Program-made: the position numbers and the translations under genes | The notes under the pieces: generated by a model | Database searches by the model: none | What the model was told of the DNA's origin: nothing | The model's input: the letters and a program-made list of their open reading frames with translations, nothing else | Source: Paraglaciecola mesophila | Lineage (GTDB): Bacteria > Pseudomonadota > Gammaproteobacteria > Enterobacterales > Alteromonadaceae | Direction: 5' to 3' | DNA length: 64,000 bases | Assembly: GCF_009906955.1 (NCBI RefSeq) | Contig: NZ_CP047656.1 | Span: 4,401,001-4,465,000 of the forward strand | In this document: in pieces, positions 35,461 through 44,756 of the stretch | How the letters are laid out: every line of letters begins with the position of its first letter | Position numbering within the stretch: the first letter of the stretch is position 1

Positions 35461-36573
35461 ATGAAACTACTTTTGTTCATTCTTATGGTTACGAGCATCA
35501 TTGTTGCTCCAGTAGGACAAGCCCAGCGAATAAAAGACTTAGCCAGCGTGCAAGGGGTGAGAAGTAACCAATTGGTAGGCTATGGTCTGGTGGTAGGTTT
35601 GCCGGGTACAGGTGAGCAAAGCCCGTTTACCGAGCAAAGCTTTCGTACCATGTTAACGAATTTTGGTATTAGTTTAGATAGCAGCTTAAAACCGAAAATA
35701 AAGAACGTTGCCGCCGTGGCGGTTCATGCTGAACTGCCTCCTTTTTTAAAGCCAGGTCAAACAATCGATGTGACTGTAAGCTCAGTGGGGGAGGCGGCAA
35801 GTTTACGTGGTGGCACGTTGTTGCAAACCTTTTTAAAGGGGCTGGACGGGAAAGTATATGCCGTGGCCCAAGGAAGCTTAGTGGTCAGTGGTTTTGGTGC
35901 ACAAGGCGCCGATGGCTCTAAAATTGTTGCTAACACACCAACGGTTGGACGAATCGCAAATGGCGCGCTCATCGAACGAGCCGTTCCTAGTGGTTTTATG
36001 CAAAATGATTTCTTGACGTTGAATCTAAATTTCCCTGATTTTTCAACGGCGAAAATTCTAGCTGACACGATTAATCAGCGTTTAGGGGCAGATCCCGATA
36101 AGGGGTATATTATTGCCACTCCAATTGATGCGGCGTCAGTTCGGGTCTCTGCTCCAAGAGATGTCGGCCAGCGCGTTGGGTTTCTAGCCACCTTAGAGAA
36201 TTTTGAATTTATGCCGGCCAAAGCGCCAGCGCGAATCGTTATTAATAGCCGAACAGGCACCATTGTGATTGGTCAAGATGTGCGTTTGTTACCTGCGGCC
36301 ATTACCCATGGGGGGTTGACGGTAACAATCAGCGAAAATCAACAAGTCTCTCAACCTAATCCATTGGCCCAAGGTGAGACCGTAGTGACGGATCAGTCGA
36401 TCATCGATGTTAATTTAGATGATACGCGCATGTTCAAATTTGACCCCGGGGTGACCTTAGACCAATTAGTCCGTGCAGTGAATGAAGTTGGTGCTGCCCC
36501 AGGTGACTTAATGGCAATCCTTGAAGCGCTTAGTGAAGCTGGCGCTTTACAAGGTGAGTTGGTAGTGATTTAA
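35461..36573 (+). CDS. flgI: FlgI, flagellar P-ring protein
   Basis: A 370-residue periplasmic protein with a cleavable signal peptide ending at AQA and RIKDLASVQGVRSNQLVGYGLVVGLPGTG, the family start. AGGAG precedes ATG 35461. The open frame continues upstream to 35293 inside flgH but has no separate ribosome site, so that extension is rejected. FlgI uses FlgA as a chaperone. Confidence 0.96.
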   Translation: MKLLLFILMVTSIIVAPVGQAQRIKDLASVQGVRSNQLVGYGLVVGLPGTGEQSPFTEQSFRTMLTNFGISLDSSLKPKIKNVAAVAVHAELPPFLKPGQTIDVTVSSVGEAASLRGGTLLQTFLKGLDGKVYAVAQGSLVVSGFGAQGADGSKIVANTPTVGRIANGALIERAVPSGFMQNDFLTLNLNFPDFSTAKILADTINQRLGADPDKGYIIATPIDAASVRVSAPRDVGQRVGFLATLENFEFMPAKAPARIVINSRTGTIVIGQDVRLLPAAITHGGLTVTISENQQVSQPNPLAQGETVVTDQSIIDVNLDDTRMFKFDPGVTLDQLVRAVNEVGAAPGDLMAILEALSEAGALQGELVVI

Positions 36574-36600
36574 CGTGATTGATTGGGCGAGGCATAGCCG

Positions 36601-37557
36601 ATGGATAGCATAGACAATAGCATTCAATTTCAAGGTCAGTTTGATATGTCGCGTAATGCGAATGACATTCAAGGCCTTGATAAATTGCGCCGTGCGGCGC
36701 AAAGCGGTGATGACGCAGCCCTACAAGAAGCAGCGAAGCAATTCGAAGCGATTTTTGTACAAATGATGCTCAAGTCTATGCGAAAAGCACAAGATGTGAT
36801 GGCCGACAAAGACAGCCCATTCAACTCAGAGCAGGTAAAGTTTTACCGCGACATGCATGATCAACAATTAGCCACCGATATGTCGAATAATGGCAGTATC
36901 GGTTTAGCCGACATCATAGTTAAACAATTGAGTAAAGGTGGAAACGGATTTACCCCTTCTAGTGTTATTCGTAACGATGCAAATCTGTCAGATATTAATC
37001 GTCATAGCGCACAAAATATTGAACAGGCGCAACAGCGTGTGTTGCCAGAAAGAGTATCGTCAAACGCGGGCTACAAAGACGCTGCCTTTCGTGATCAAAA
37101 TGAATTTTTAGATACGCTTTATCCTGTAGCACAGCAAGTGGCTAAAGAACTCGGTATTGATCCTAAAGCGTTGTTAGCGCAAGCCGCGGTAGAGACTGGC
37201 TGGGGACAATACATGATGCACACAGATAAGGGGAATACCCACAACTTATTTGGCATAAAAGCCGGTAATGGTTGGCAGGGTGACACGGCAAATGTGAGTA
37301 CAATCGAGTTTGAGCAAGGATTGGCCGCCCCGAAAAAAGCCAAATTTAGAGCATACAACTCTTTTAACGATGCAATGCACGATTATGCATCGTTCGTAAA
37401 AGACAACCCGCGCTACCAGCAAGCGTTGGAAAATACCGGCAACCCTAAAAATTATTTTAGCGAATTACAACAAGCGGGTTATGCCACCGATCCTGCTTAT
37501 GCTGACAAAATACTGTCTGTATTGAACAGTGGTTCGTTACGGCAGTATCAACCATGA
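36601..37557 (+). CDS. flgJ: FlgJ, rod cap and peptidoglycan hydrolase
   Basis: The 318-residue protein has the N-terminal rod-binding domain (AAKQFEAIFVQMMLKSMRKA, FYRDMHDQQLATDMS) and a C-terminal glucosaminidase-type muramidase (about 160-318; ALLAQAAVETGWGQYM, HNLFGIKAGNGW, YNSFNDAMHDYASF). The active-site Glu is in the AVETGWG stretch. It opens the cell wall for the rod. It begins 28 bases after flgI. Confidence 0.95.
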   Translation: MDSIDNSIQFQGQFDMSRNANDIQGLDKLRRAAQSGDDAALQEAAKQFEAIFVQMMLKSMRKAQDVMADKDSPFNSEQVKFYRDMHDQQLATDMSNNGSIGLADIIVKQLSKGGNGFTPSSVIRNDANLSDINRHSAQNIEQAQQRVLPERVSSNAGYKDAAFRDQNEFLDTLYPVAQQVAKELGIDPKALLAQAAVETGWGQYMMHTDKGNTHNLFGIKAGNGWQGDTANVSTIEFEQGLAAPKKAKFRAYNSFNDAMHDYASFVKDNPRYQQALENTGNPKNYFSELQQAGYATDPAYADKILSVLNSGSLRQYQP

Positions 37558-37584
37558 ACAGCATCAGTTTGCGGAGTATAAAAA

Positions 37585-39714
37585 ATGATTAGAACGGCGG
37601 ATTTAGTGTCCATAGCCCGATCTGGTGTTGAGGCAAGCAACCAATTACTGAGCACTACAGGTAACAATATTGCCAATGTGAATACTGACGGTTATGTGCG
37701 AGAGCGTACAAGCTTTGTTGCTCAGTTAACCGGCGGGGTGGGGCAGTACACCACCGAGCGAGTCATGAATACATTTGCGCAAAATCAATTGCGCCGTGAC
37801 ACGACTAACCTTGCTGAACACGAAGCTTATTGGACCAAAACCGCTGTTCTAGACAATGTGTTTGCCAGTGAAGCTAACAGTGTATCAGCGAGTATGAGTC
37901 GCTTCTTCGCTTCCCTACAAACTGCAAATGATGACCCAACGAATATGTCAGCGCGTCAACTGGTGCTAGGTGATGCTGAGTCCATGCTTGGGCAAATGGG
38001 AACCCTATCCACCTTTTTGACCGAGAAAGAGCGTGAGATAAACTTTGAATTCACAGACTCCTTAAATAAGGTCAACTCATTAGTTGAATCGATCGCATCG
38101 TTTAATGAATCTATTCGTATCGCTCAGGCGAATAACCGTCATGACGTGCCTGGTGCGCTAATGAACGAGCGAGATGCCGCAGTCTTAGAATTGAGTAGTT
38201 TAGTATCGATTGAAACGCGCGAGAGCTCCAATAACGATGGCTCGATTATGATTAACCTCACATCAGGTGAATCATTGGTGATGCAAGATGGTACGTTTAG
38301 CGTATTTGAAGTGAACAATAGCGCGGATCTTAGCTATAAATCATTACAACTAACCAGTAATGGCAAACCCACCTCGCTAAACTTAGCTGAAACAGAATTG
38401 GGTGGCACTATTGGCGGGCTATTCCGATATCGCGATGAGGTGTTAGAGCCAAGCCGGCGAGAACTCGGTCAGATTGCATTGGCAGTCACTGAAGCAGTGA
38501 ACACGCAAAATCGAGCCGGTATGGACTTTGACCAGCAGTTAGGGGGAGAAATTTTTACGCGTCCCATTACCACAGGTTTAAATTACCCTACCAATATTGA
38601 CAACACCTCTATCGTCAATGGGCGTATCTCTAAAGGTGGCGCGAGCGATATTACCAGTGCAGATTATCATGTCACGATTGATGGTGTGACAGGCGGCGTT
38701 CCGCCAACAGTCGATGTGACCGTTGCTTTGCTCAATATCGATGGATCAGCTGTGACGGACGTTAATGGCAACCCTGTAACGCAAAGTTATTCTGGCCTTA
38801 CGGCACAAAGTGGTGAGTTCAATGAAGTCTTTGGTGGAATTGAATTGGAGTTTTCTAAGGGCACGGGCTACACAGTTGGCGATCAATTTTTACTACAGCC
38901 GACAAAAGACGTGGCGGATAAAATCGACGTGTTTACTACTCGTCCCGAAGATTTAGCACTTGCCAGCCCAATTAGGGTGGAAGCGGGCGATGACAATCTG
39001 GGCGGGGCTGAATTAGTATCAACAAGCGTTACCAATACCTTTGTAGATACATCGCCTTTCGATGCTCGCTCTTCAGGTTTTGACGGTGCTGGTGGTATTC
39101 ATATACCAGGCGCAGCCCCTGGCGGTGGTGTAGGCGCACCAGCATCTGTGCGTTTTAATTCAGCCACTGAATATGAAGTACTCGATAGTGCCGGCACGGT
39201 TATTACGACGGTCAGTGGTATCTCATCGCTCGACAATTTGTTAGAACAAGCTGCCGGTACCGCCGGATGGCCTGCGGCATTTAGCGCGCTCGATAATTAT
39301 CCAGGTTATGACTTTACGTTACAGGGTGAGCCTAAAGCAGGAGACACCTTTTCCATTGGCTACAATCAAGACGGTTTGAACGACAATCGCAATGGTTTGA
39401 TCATGGCGAATTTGCAAAATGAAAATGGCATGCAATTAAATAATGCTGGTTCTGGGGATCCGGTGAGTTTTCATGAGGCATATGCGAATATTGTTGGTGA
39501 TATTGGTCAAAAATCAGCAAACGCTGATATTGCAGTTAAAGCGGGAGAGGCATTAAAGCTTCAATCTCAAGACTGGTTTGATTCGGTATCTGGGGTAAGT
39601 TTAGATGAAGAAGCTGCAAACTTGGTGCGATTTCAGCAATCGTATGCTGCATCTGCGCGCTTGTTAAACACAGCGCAAGAAATGTTCGATACCATATTAA
39701 GCATGGTGAGATAA
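37585..39714 (+). CDS. flgK: FlgK, hook-filament junction protein 1
   Basis: A 709-residue protein, longer than the 547 of E. coli because of a large central domain (about 340-560). The N-terminus (LVSIARSGVEASNQLLSTTGNNIANVNTDGYVRE) and C-terminus (VSLDEEAANLVRFQQSYAASARLLNTAQEMFDTILSM) are those of FlgK. GGAG precedes the ATG. FlgN is its export chaperone. Confidence 0.96.
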   Translation: MIRTADLVSIARSGVEASNQLLSTTGNNIANVNTDGYVRERTSFVAQLTGGVGQYTTERVMNTFAQNQLRRDTTNLAEHEAYWTKTAVLDNVFASEANSVSASMSRFFASLQTANDDPTNMSARQLVLGDAESMLGQMGTLSTFLTEKEREINFEFTDSLNKVNSLVESIASFNESIRIAQANNRHDVPGALMNERDAAVLELSSLVSIETRESSNNDGSIMINLTSGESLVMQDGTFSVFEVNNSADLSYKSLQLTSNGKPTSLNLAETELGGTIGGLFRYRDEVLEPSRRELGQIALAVTEAVNTQNRAGMDFDQQLGGEIFTRPITTGLNYPTNIDNTSIVNGRISKGGASDITSADYHVTIDGVTGGVPPTVDVTVALLNIDGSAVTDVNGNPVTQSYSGLTAQSGEFNEVFGGIELEFSKGTGYTVGDQFLLQPTKDVADKIDVFTTRPEDLALASPIRVEAGDDNLGGAELVSTSVTNTFVDTSPFDARSSGFDGAGGIHIPGAAPGGGVGAPASVRFNSATEYEVLDSAGTVITTVSGISSLDNLLEQAAGTAGWPAAFSALDNYPGYDFTLQGEPKAGDTFSIGYNQDGLNDNRNGLIMANLQNENGMQLNNAGSGDPVSFHEAYANIVGDIGQKSANADIAVKAGEALKLQSQDWFDSVSGVSLDEEAANLVRFQQSYAASARLLNTAQEMFDTILSMVR

Positions 39715-39736
39715 TGAAAAACGTGAGAGGAATATA

Positions 39737-40963
39737 ATGCGTATTTCCACTGGCCAATTATATGACAGAAGCATTCGTGCTGTATTGGATAATCAAGACG
39801 ATTTGTCCGATGTTCAGCAACAGCTATCGACAGGTAAAAAGTTACTTCGACCATCCGACGATCCTGTCGGTTCAGCCCAAGTTATCCGCTTAACGGAAGA
39901 AATAGACTTAATTAATCAATACAACAAAAACAATAATCTGTTGACCAACAGTATTGAACAGGAAGAAACCATACTCGGTAATGTCACTGATAATATTCAG
40001 CGAGCTCGTCAGCTTATGATCCAGGCGGGTAACGGGATCCTTGATGTTGACGACCGAAAAGCCATTGCCATTGAAATAGGTCAAATTCGAGATCAAATTT
40101 TTGACGCCATGAATAGCCAAAGTGCTAATGGTGAGTACATATTTGCCGGGTACCAATCTGCTACCCCTGCGTTTAGCTATACTGCCGGTGCTTCTGGCAA
40201 CAAATACGCGTTTGAAGGAGACGAAGGCTTAAACGAAATTCGAATCTCGAATACGTTTTCTCTTGCCATGAACAATTCTGGGCAGACTGTTTTTGAAGAC
40301 GTTTACGCGCGCTTAGATAGCCAAATCACTTCTTCAAGTGGTGTAACTTCGGCCTCGACGCGGATCAGCACACAAAATGAATTCGATCAGTTTCATTCAC
40401 AAAATTATGATCCTGTCGTCGCCGCAAACAACGAGTTTCAAATCAGTATTAGCGCGGCTGATCAAGTCACAATTACCAATGTTGGCACGGGAGCTGTGGT
40501 CGGTACCCAGCCTTTCATAAGTGGTGAGCCGTTTGAGTTTAAAGGACAAGAGTTCACCATCGAAGGGGCAGTAGGTGATACGGTTAATTATGCTCTGCAA
40601 AAGCCTGAGAAGAAGAATATTGCCGAAACACTAAACGATTTTTATATCAGCCTTAACGATGAAAATATATCGGATCAAGACTATGCCCAGGCAATTAGTG
40701 ATGCATTGATTGGCGTTGATAACAGTTTAACGAGTATTGCTGATTCAATTTCACTGTTGGGGGGGAAGCTCAATGTCGCTCAGTCGGTGTTTGCATCGAA
40801 CTTAGATCTAGAAATTTCCAACAAGACTGCCCGCGCCAATATCGAAGAAGTTGATTATGCTGAGGCGGTGTCTGAATTAAGTAAGCAAGAAGCTGCCCTG
40901 CAGGCTGCCCAAGCCACGTTTGCTAAAGTGACCGGGCTTTCGCTTTTTGATTATATCAGTTAG
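39737..40963 (+). CDS. flgL: FlgL, hook-filament junction protein 3
   Basis: A 408-residue protein with flagellin-like ends: MRISTGQLYDRSIRAVLDNQ, QLSTGKKLLRPSDDPVGSAQV, and C-terminal DYAEAVSELSKQEAALQAAQATFAKVTGLSLFDYIS. Last gene of the flg operon, 22 bases after flgK. No clear terminator follows directly; the next gene is convergent. Confidence 0.95.
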   Translation: MRISTGQLYDRSIRAVLDNQDDLSDVQQQLSTGKKLLRPSDDPVGSAQVIRLTEEIDLINQYNKNNNLLTNSIEQEETILGNVTDNIQRARQLMIQAGNGILDVDDRKAIAIEIGQIRDQIFDAMNSQSANGEYIFAGYQSATPAFSYTAGASGNKYAFEGDEGLNEIRISNTFSLAMNNSGQTVFEDVYARLDSQITSSSGVTSASTRISTQNEFDQFHSQNYDPVVAANNEFQISISAADQVTITNVGTGAVVGTQPFISGEPFEFKGQEFTIEGAVGDTVNYALQKPEKKNIAETLNDFYISLNDENISDQDYAQAISDALIGVDNSLTSIADSISLLGGKLNVAQSVFASNLDLEISNKTARANIEEVDYAEAVSELSKQEAALQAAQATFAKVTGLSLFDYIS

Positions 40964-41007
40964 AACGTTCATCTCCCCACTGCGCATAGCATGAGCACTT
41001 TTTAGGA

Positions 41008-41946
41008 TTAAAGTGTTAATTGCGCTAAGTAGATGTGGGCCTGTTGGTCTTGATGGGCTGAGTAATAACTCACGAGTAAGGTATTTCCGCGCTTCACCAT
41101 GCCAGGGTAACTGTTATCTCCTGAGGATGGCAGTATTTTGAGCGGTGTAACCTTCGCACTTTTAAGTTCTATCTTCAGCACTGCTGTAACCAGTTTGTTT
41201 TTATACAAAACTCTTCCCGCTAGCAACGCGCTTTGCTCGTCTAATTTAAGCATGTTTGGTCCACCTAAGTAAAAGCCTAGATCTGTCCAGCGCCATTGGG
41301 TGTATGGGGGCCGGCTTATTCCAAGTTGTGCGGTGTATGTATCGCTGTCTCTGCGCAAGACGACATACGCAGTTCCATCGTCTGTAAAGCACATATCACT
41401 CTCGTTGGGGTAGCCTTTGTGATGCGTTTGCAAACTAAATATCTGGCTTTGAGTGCGATGAAAACTGCGCTTAGGCTCACCAGAATAAAAATGTACTGTG
41501 TTCGCCGAGCGGTTATATGCTAAACCATAGGCCTTGTGGTCATGCCAGCGTAAACGCCACAACCACCAATGTTTTTCACCTATGTTCGTCGGGCTAGACC
41601 AACTGAGACCATCTTGTGACGTCCAGATAACGGGGATATTTGCTCCTAATTGCCCTAAATGGTGGGGAGATGCCAATCTACGCGCATACGCTAACAACAT
41701 TAACTTACCCTTTGGGGTAATACTTAACTTAGGGTCCCGCAGATCTGTGCTGGGAAGATTAATACGCTGCTTATATTCCACATGACCATGTGGGGTTATG
41801 GTGACGATATCTATTACACCATCACCACTCACATGGTTGCTTGCCACTCGATAGCAGCAATATAGCGCCCCCCTAAAGTCGCATAAATCGGTAAATGCAT
41901 GATGCTTGTGAGCGTAAGTTAGGCGCTTAATATTTTTAATTTGCAT
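41008..41946 (-). CDS. Sialidase-fold (six-bladed beta-propeller) protein, unknown role
   Basis: The 312-residue protein has no signal peptide. It is rich in beta strands with aromatic residues and contains an Asp-box-like SQDGLSW, a DLRDPKLSITPKGKLML block and GTAYVVLRRD, all features of the sialidase/BNR propeller families. Sialidase-like enzymes act on nonulosonic or related sugars; whether the catalytic Arg triad and Asp/Tyr/Glu are complete cannot be decided by eye. It lies convergent to flgL and divergent from the first flagellin, beside a pseudaminic-acid locus, which makes a link to nonulosonate-bearing glycans attractive but unproven. Confidence 0.6.
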   Translation of the reverse strand: MQIKNIKRLTYAHKHHAFTDLCDFRGALYCCYRVASNHVSGDGVIDIVTITPHGHVEYKQRINLPSTDLRDPKLSITPKGKLMLLAYARRLASPHHLGQLGANIPVIWTSQDGLSWSSPTNIGEKHWWLWRLRWHDHKAYGLAYNRSANTVHFYSGEPKRSFHRTQSQIFSLQTHHKGYPNESDMCFTDDGTAYVVLRRDSDTYTAQLGISRPPYTQWRWTDLGFYLGGPNMLKLDEQSALLAGRVLYKNKLVTAVLKIELKSAKVTPLKILPSSGDNSYPGMVKRGNTLLVSYYSAHQDQQAHIYLAQLTL

Positions 41947-42018
41947 TATTTTTAATCATTTTCGGTTCAATAAAACCATTGAAACTCAATTGGTTAGCAA
42001 TTGCAAAGCGGCAATAGC

Positions 42019-42049
42019 TTGCCGTTTTCTTAAAAAACGGCAAATTTTT
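42019..42049 (+). terminator. Terminator-like hairpin upstream of fla1
   Basis: Perfect 10-bp stem TTGCCGTTTT / AAAACGGCAA (42019-42028 with 42034-42043), loop CTTAA, then ATTTTT. It lies just before the fla1 promoter and points along the plus strand. It would stop read-through from flgL across the antisense strand of the sialidase-like gene and insulate fla1. Confidence 0.65.
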
Positions 42050-42051
42050 GT

Positions 42052-42078
42052 TAAAGAGAATTTTCCTACCGTCGATAA
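42052..42078 (+). promoter_or_regulatory. Sigma-28 promoter of fla1
   Basis: TAAA (42052-42055), 15 bases, GTCGATAA (42071-42078); 7 of 8 in the -10 and exact spacing. The leader to the ATG is about 125 bases and includes the word ACTGAGAGTGTAG seen again at 45140. Confidence 0.88.
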
Positions 42079-42203
42079 CATTTCTGAGAGAGCCAGTAAT
42101 GATGATTTATTTAACAAGTCATCATACTAATTAGTGTTATTTAACCACCGATTATGATTTTCGGTTGCCAGTGAAAACTGGACTGAGAGTGTAGGAGAAA
42201 ACC

Positions 42204-43028
42204 ATGGGTTTATTCGTAAATACCAACGTGTCGTCTTTGAACGCACAACGCCAATTATTCAATTCAGCTTCTAGCTTGAATACTTCTTTTGAACGTCTTT
42301 CATCAGGATTTCGTATTAACCGTGCAGCAGATGACGCTGCAGGTCTTCAAATCACTGACCGTTTGACCACGCAGATCCAAGGTCTTGACCAAGCAGCAAG
42401 AAACGCTAACGATGCGATTTCATTGACGCAAACCGCTGAAGGCGCGCTAGGTGAAGTAACATCTTCATTGCAACGTATACGCCAGCTTGCAGTGCAATCT
42501 CAAAATGGGATTAACTCATCTGCGGACCGTGTTGCCTTGCAGAAAGAAGTGTCTGCGCTTAAATCTGAAATTACACGTATTTCAACCGATTCACAGTTTG
42601 GTACCACAGACATCCTTAAAGGTGACTTCTCTGCTAAATTCCTAGTTGGGGCGAATGGCGGCCAAAATATTTCAGTCAACTTATCTCGTCCTAACGGGTT
42701 CGGTGCTGAAGGTCTAAACATTGATGACTTAAACATTGATACCGTTGAAGGTGCATCAGCTGCGTTGACGGCAATATCAGAAGCCATATCTTCAGTGGGT
42801 GGTGTTCGAGCTGATTTGGGTGCGCTGCAAAACCGTTTCCAATCAACCATTCGTAACTTATCAAATATTTCTGAGAACGTATCAGGTGCACGTTCACGAA
42901 TTCGTGACACTGATTTCGCCTCAGAAACTGCAGAATTGACGCGTAACCAAATCATTCAGCAGGCAAGTTTAACCGTACTGAGCCAGGCTAATCAGCGTCC
43001 TCAGTCAGCTTTATCTTTACTAGGTTAA
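42204..43028 (+). CDS. Flagellin 1
   Basis: A 274-residue flagellin made only of the conserved D0/D1 parts: MGLFVNTNVSSLNAQRQL, SSGFRINRAADDAAGLQI, NDAISLTQTAEGALGEV at the N side and FQSTIRNLSNISENVSGARSRIRDTDFASETAEL, QQASLTVLSQAN at the C side. Only about 60 residues lie between. GGAG precedes the ATG. It has a sigma-28 promoter and its own terminator. By eye it differs from flagellin 3 at about 25 positions. Confidence 0.96.
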   Translation: MGLFVNTNVSSLNAQRQLFNSASSLNTSFERLSSGFRINRAADDAAGLQITDRLTTQIQGLDQAARNANDAISLTQTAEGALGEVTSSLQRIRQLAVQSQNGINSSADRVALQKEVSALKSEITRISTDSQFGTTDILKGDFSAKFLVGANGGQNISVNLSRPNGFGAEGLNIDDLNIDTVEGASAALTAISEAISSVGGVRADLGALQNRFQSTIRNLSNISENVSGARSRIRDTDFASETAELTRNQIIQQASLTVLSQANQRPQSALSLLG

Positions 43029-43076
43029 TTGGTTAGTTAACCTAGGTTTCGAGACCCTACTGCTTGGGGCTTTGAA

Positions 43077-43090
43077 GCCAGGAGGTAGTG
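43077..43090 (+). repeat. GCCAGGAGGTAGTG word after fla1
   Basis: The 14-base word is identical to one at 44344-44357 after fla2. It contains AGGAGGT but is not followed by a coding frame at normal spacing. Both are in the 3' non-coding part of flagellin units, so a conserved RNA element is possible. Confidence 0.6.
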
Positions 43091-43154
43091 CACCAGGTTA
43101 AAAAGAACCAATCAGTTGAGAGTCCGCTCACTCTCTCCTAACGTAAGAGCGTTA

Positions 43155-43182
43155 AGCCGAAGGACTTCCTTCGGCTTTTTTT
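43155..43182 (+). terminator. Rho-independent terminator of fla1
   Basis: Stem AGCCGAAGGA / TCCTTCGGCT (43155-43164 with 43167-43176) with a very short loop, then seven T. It lies about 125 bases after the fla1 stop. Confidence 0.9.
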
Positions 43183-43246
43183 GCAATTATTTTTAATTGC
43201 AAGCTATTGAATTAATGGAGAAAAAATATTTAGTTGGTTTTTTAAC

Positions 43247-43274
43247 TAAAGGATTTTCTGTGTCTGTTCGATAA
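43247..43274 (+). promoter_or_regulatory. Sigma-28-like promoter of fla2
   Basis: TAAA (43247-43250), 16 bases, TTCGATAA (43267-43274). The -10 matches at 6 of 8 and the spacer is one base longer than in fla1 and fla3, so fla2 may be a weaker promoter. It lies about 150 bases before the ATG. Confidence 0.65.
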
Positions 43275-43425
43275 CTTAAACATAGTCGCTAGGTCACTCA
43301 TAAAAATAATAAGCCAGCACTAGAACAGAGACCAATAATAATAAAAGCAAGGTCCTGTATTCACCACGACAATAATAAAATCAATAGTCGGGTGATTGTT
43401 TAAAAAAATCGTTAGGAGAAAGAAA

Positions 43426-44256
43426 ATGAGCTTATTCGTTAATACGAATGTGTCGTCGTTGAATGCTACCCGTCAATTATTCACGTCGAACAATAACCTA
43501 AATACGTCGTTTGAAAGATTGTCATCTGGTTTTAGAATTAACAGCGCCAAAGATGACGCGGCAGGATTGCAAATATCTAACCGACTCACAACCCAAGTTT
43601 TAGGCCTTAACATGGCCGTTCGAAACGCCAATGATGGCATTTCCTTAGCGCAAACCGCTGAAGGTGCGTTAGGTGAAGTGACGACTGCTTTACAGAGAAT
43701 TAGAGTATTAGCAGTACAAGCGCAAAACGGGATCAATGCATCCGCAGACAGATTAGCGCTGCAAAAAGAAGTCGATGCGTTGAAGTTTGAAATGAGCCGT
43801 ATTGCCGCTACCACTCAGTTTGGTGGGGTGAATATTTTAGGTGGCGATTACTCGTCGGCTTTCCTCGTCGGAGCGAACCCAGGACAGACTATCAGTATAA
43901 ATATATCGCGTACCAATGGTTTTGGGGCGGCAGGATTGTTTGACGGAGAAGACATATCCGTGGCGACAGTTGCTGGGGCGTCAAGAGCGATGGTTGCTGT
44001 GTTAGAAGCCATTTCTATCATTGATGCAAAACGTGCAGACCTCGGTGCAATACAAAATAGATTCCAGTCTACAATACGTAACCTAAGTAACATTTCTGAA
44101 AATGTAGCAGCCGCACGAAGTCGAATTCGAGATACTGATTTTGCCGTAGAAACCGCTGAATTGACACGCTGGCAGATTATCCAGCAGGCGAGTATCACCG
44201 TGTTAGGTCAGGCAAATCAAAGACCTCAGTCAGCATTGCAATTGTTGCAAGGATAA
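43426..44256 (+). CDS. Flagellin 2
   Basis: A 276-residue flagellin starting MSLFVNTNVSSLNATRQLFTSNNNLNTSFERL. It is more divergent than 1 and 3: it has LNMAVRNANDG, FEMSRIAATTQFGG and GGDYSSAFLVGANPGQTISINISRTNGFG in the middle, and ends FAVETAELTRWQIIQQASITVLGQANQRPQSALQLLQG. TAGGAGAAAG precedes ATG 43426; a GTG/ATG ten codons upstream is not supported. Its divergence suggests a separate structural role along the filament. Confidence 0.95.
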   Translation: MSLFVNTNVSSLNATRQLFTSNNNLNTSFERLSSGFRINSAKDDAAGLQISNRLTTQVLGLNMAVRNANDGISLAQTAEGALGEVTTALQRIRVLAVQAQNGINASADRLALQKEVDALKFEMSRIAATTQFGGVNILGGDYSSAFLVGANPGQTISINISRTNGFGAAGLFDGEDISVATVAGASRAMVAVLEAISIIDAKRADLGAIQNRFQSTIRNLSNISENVAAARSRIRDTDFAVETAELTRWQIIQQASITVLGQANQRPQSALQLLQG

Positions 44257-44324
44257 ATATAAAACACGTCACTTACTCTTTATTGTCGGTGGCGCGCGTT
44301 TTATAGATAAATTAAATAGGAATG

Positions 44325-44395
44325 GCTGACAGACAAGGAAGATGCCAGGAGGTAGTGAGGTTTTGAGGTTTAGGCCATCAAACCTGCCTGTCAGC
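44325..44395 (+). other. Structured element after fla2, with repeated GCCAGGAGGTAGTG word
   Basis: A long-range stem GCTGACAG / CTGTCAGC encloses an inner AGGTTT / AAACCT stem and the 14-base word shared with the fla1 downstream region. No T-run follows, so it is not an intrinsic terminator. It could be an RNA stability or regulatory element. Confidence 0.45.
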
Positions 44396-44700
44396 TAGAG
44401 CTTTCGCTCGATACATTTTGCTGTGTGGTAACACTAACAAAACATGCCAACCAGGGTACCAGTTGGCGATATAGTAAAGCAGGTTGTGTGCCAAAACGAG
44501 TTTCAAGAAAATTTGCTCTACGTGATAATTGGTTAGAGCCACCTTGTTTTAGGGCTATGAATTAGTTTGTGAAATTCAGTTTAGAGCAAGGTGTTGTTAG
44601 GAATGTACCGAAATACTATTTATAAAATGTAGGACTGTGGCTTCTTTTATAAGACTTTGCCAAAAAATTGATACTGAATACTCTTCATACTAGCGTTTCA

Positions 44701-44756
44701 ATGAAGCAATGAAGCAATGAAGCAATGAAGCAATGAAGCAATGAAGCAATGAAGCA
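44701..44756. repeat. Octanucleotide tandem repeat, seven copies of ATGAAGCA plus ATGA
   Basis: Seven perfect copies of ATGAAGCA followed by ATGA. It is flanked by a 7-base inverted repeat, CGTTTCA (44694-44700) and TGAAACG (44758-44764). It is in the intergenic gap, 440 bases after fla2. Length variation between cells by slippage is likely. Confidence 0.95.

Noticed and set aside
42009..42024. Sigma-54 promoter at CGGCAATAGCTTGCC before fla1
   Set aside because: GG and GC are nine bases apart rather than ten on both strands; it is a palindrome. The sigma-28 promoter next to it fits much better.
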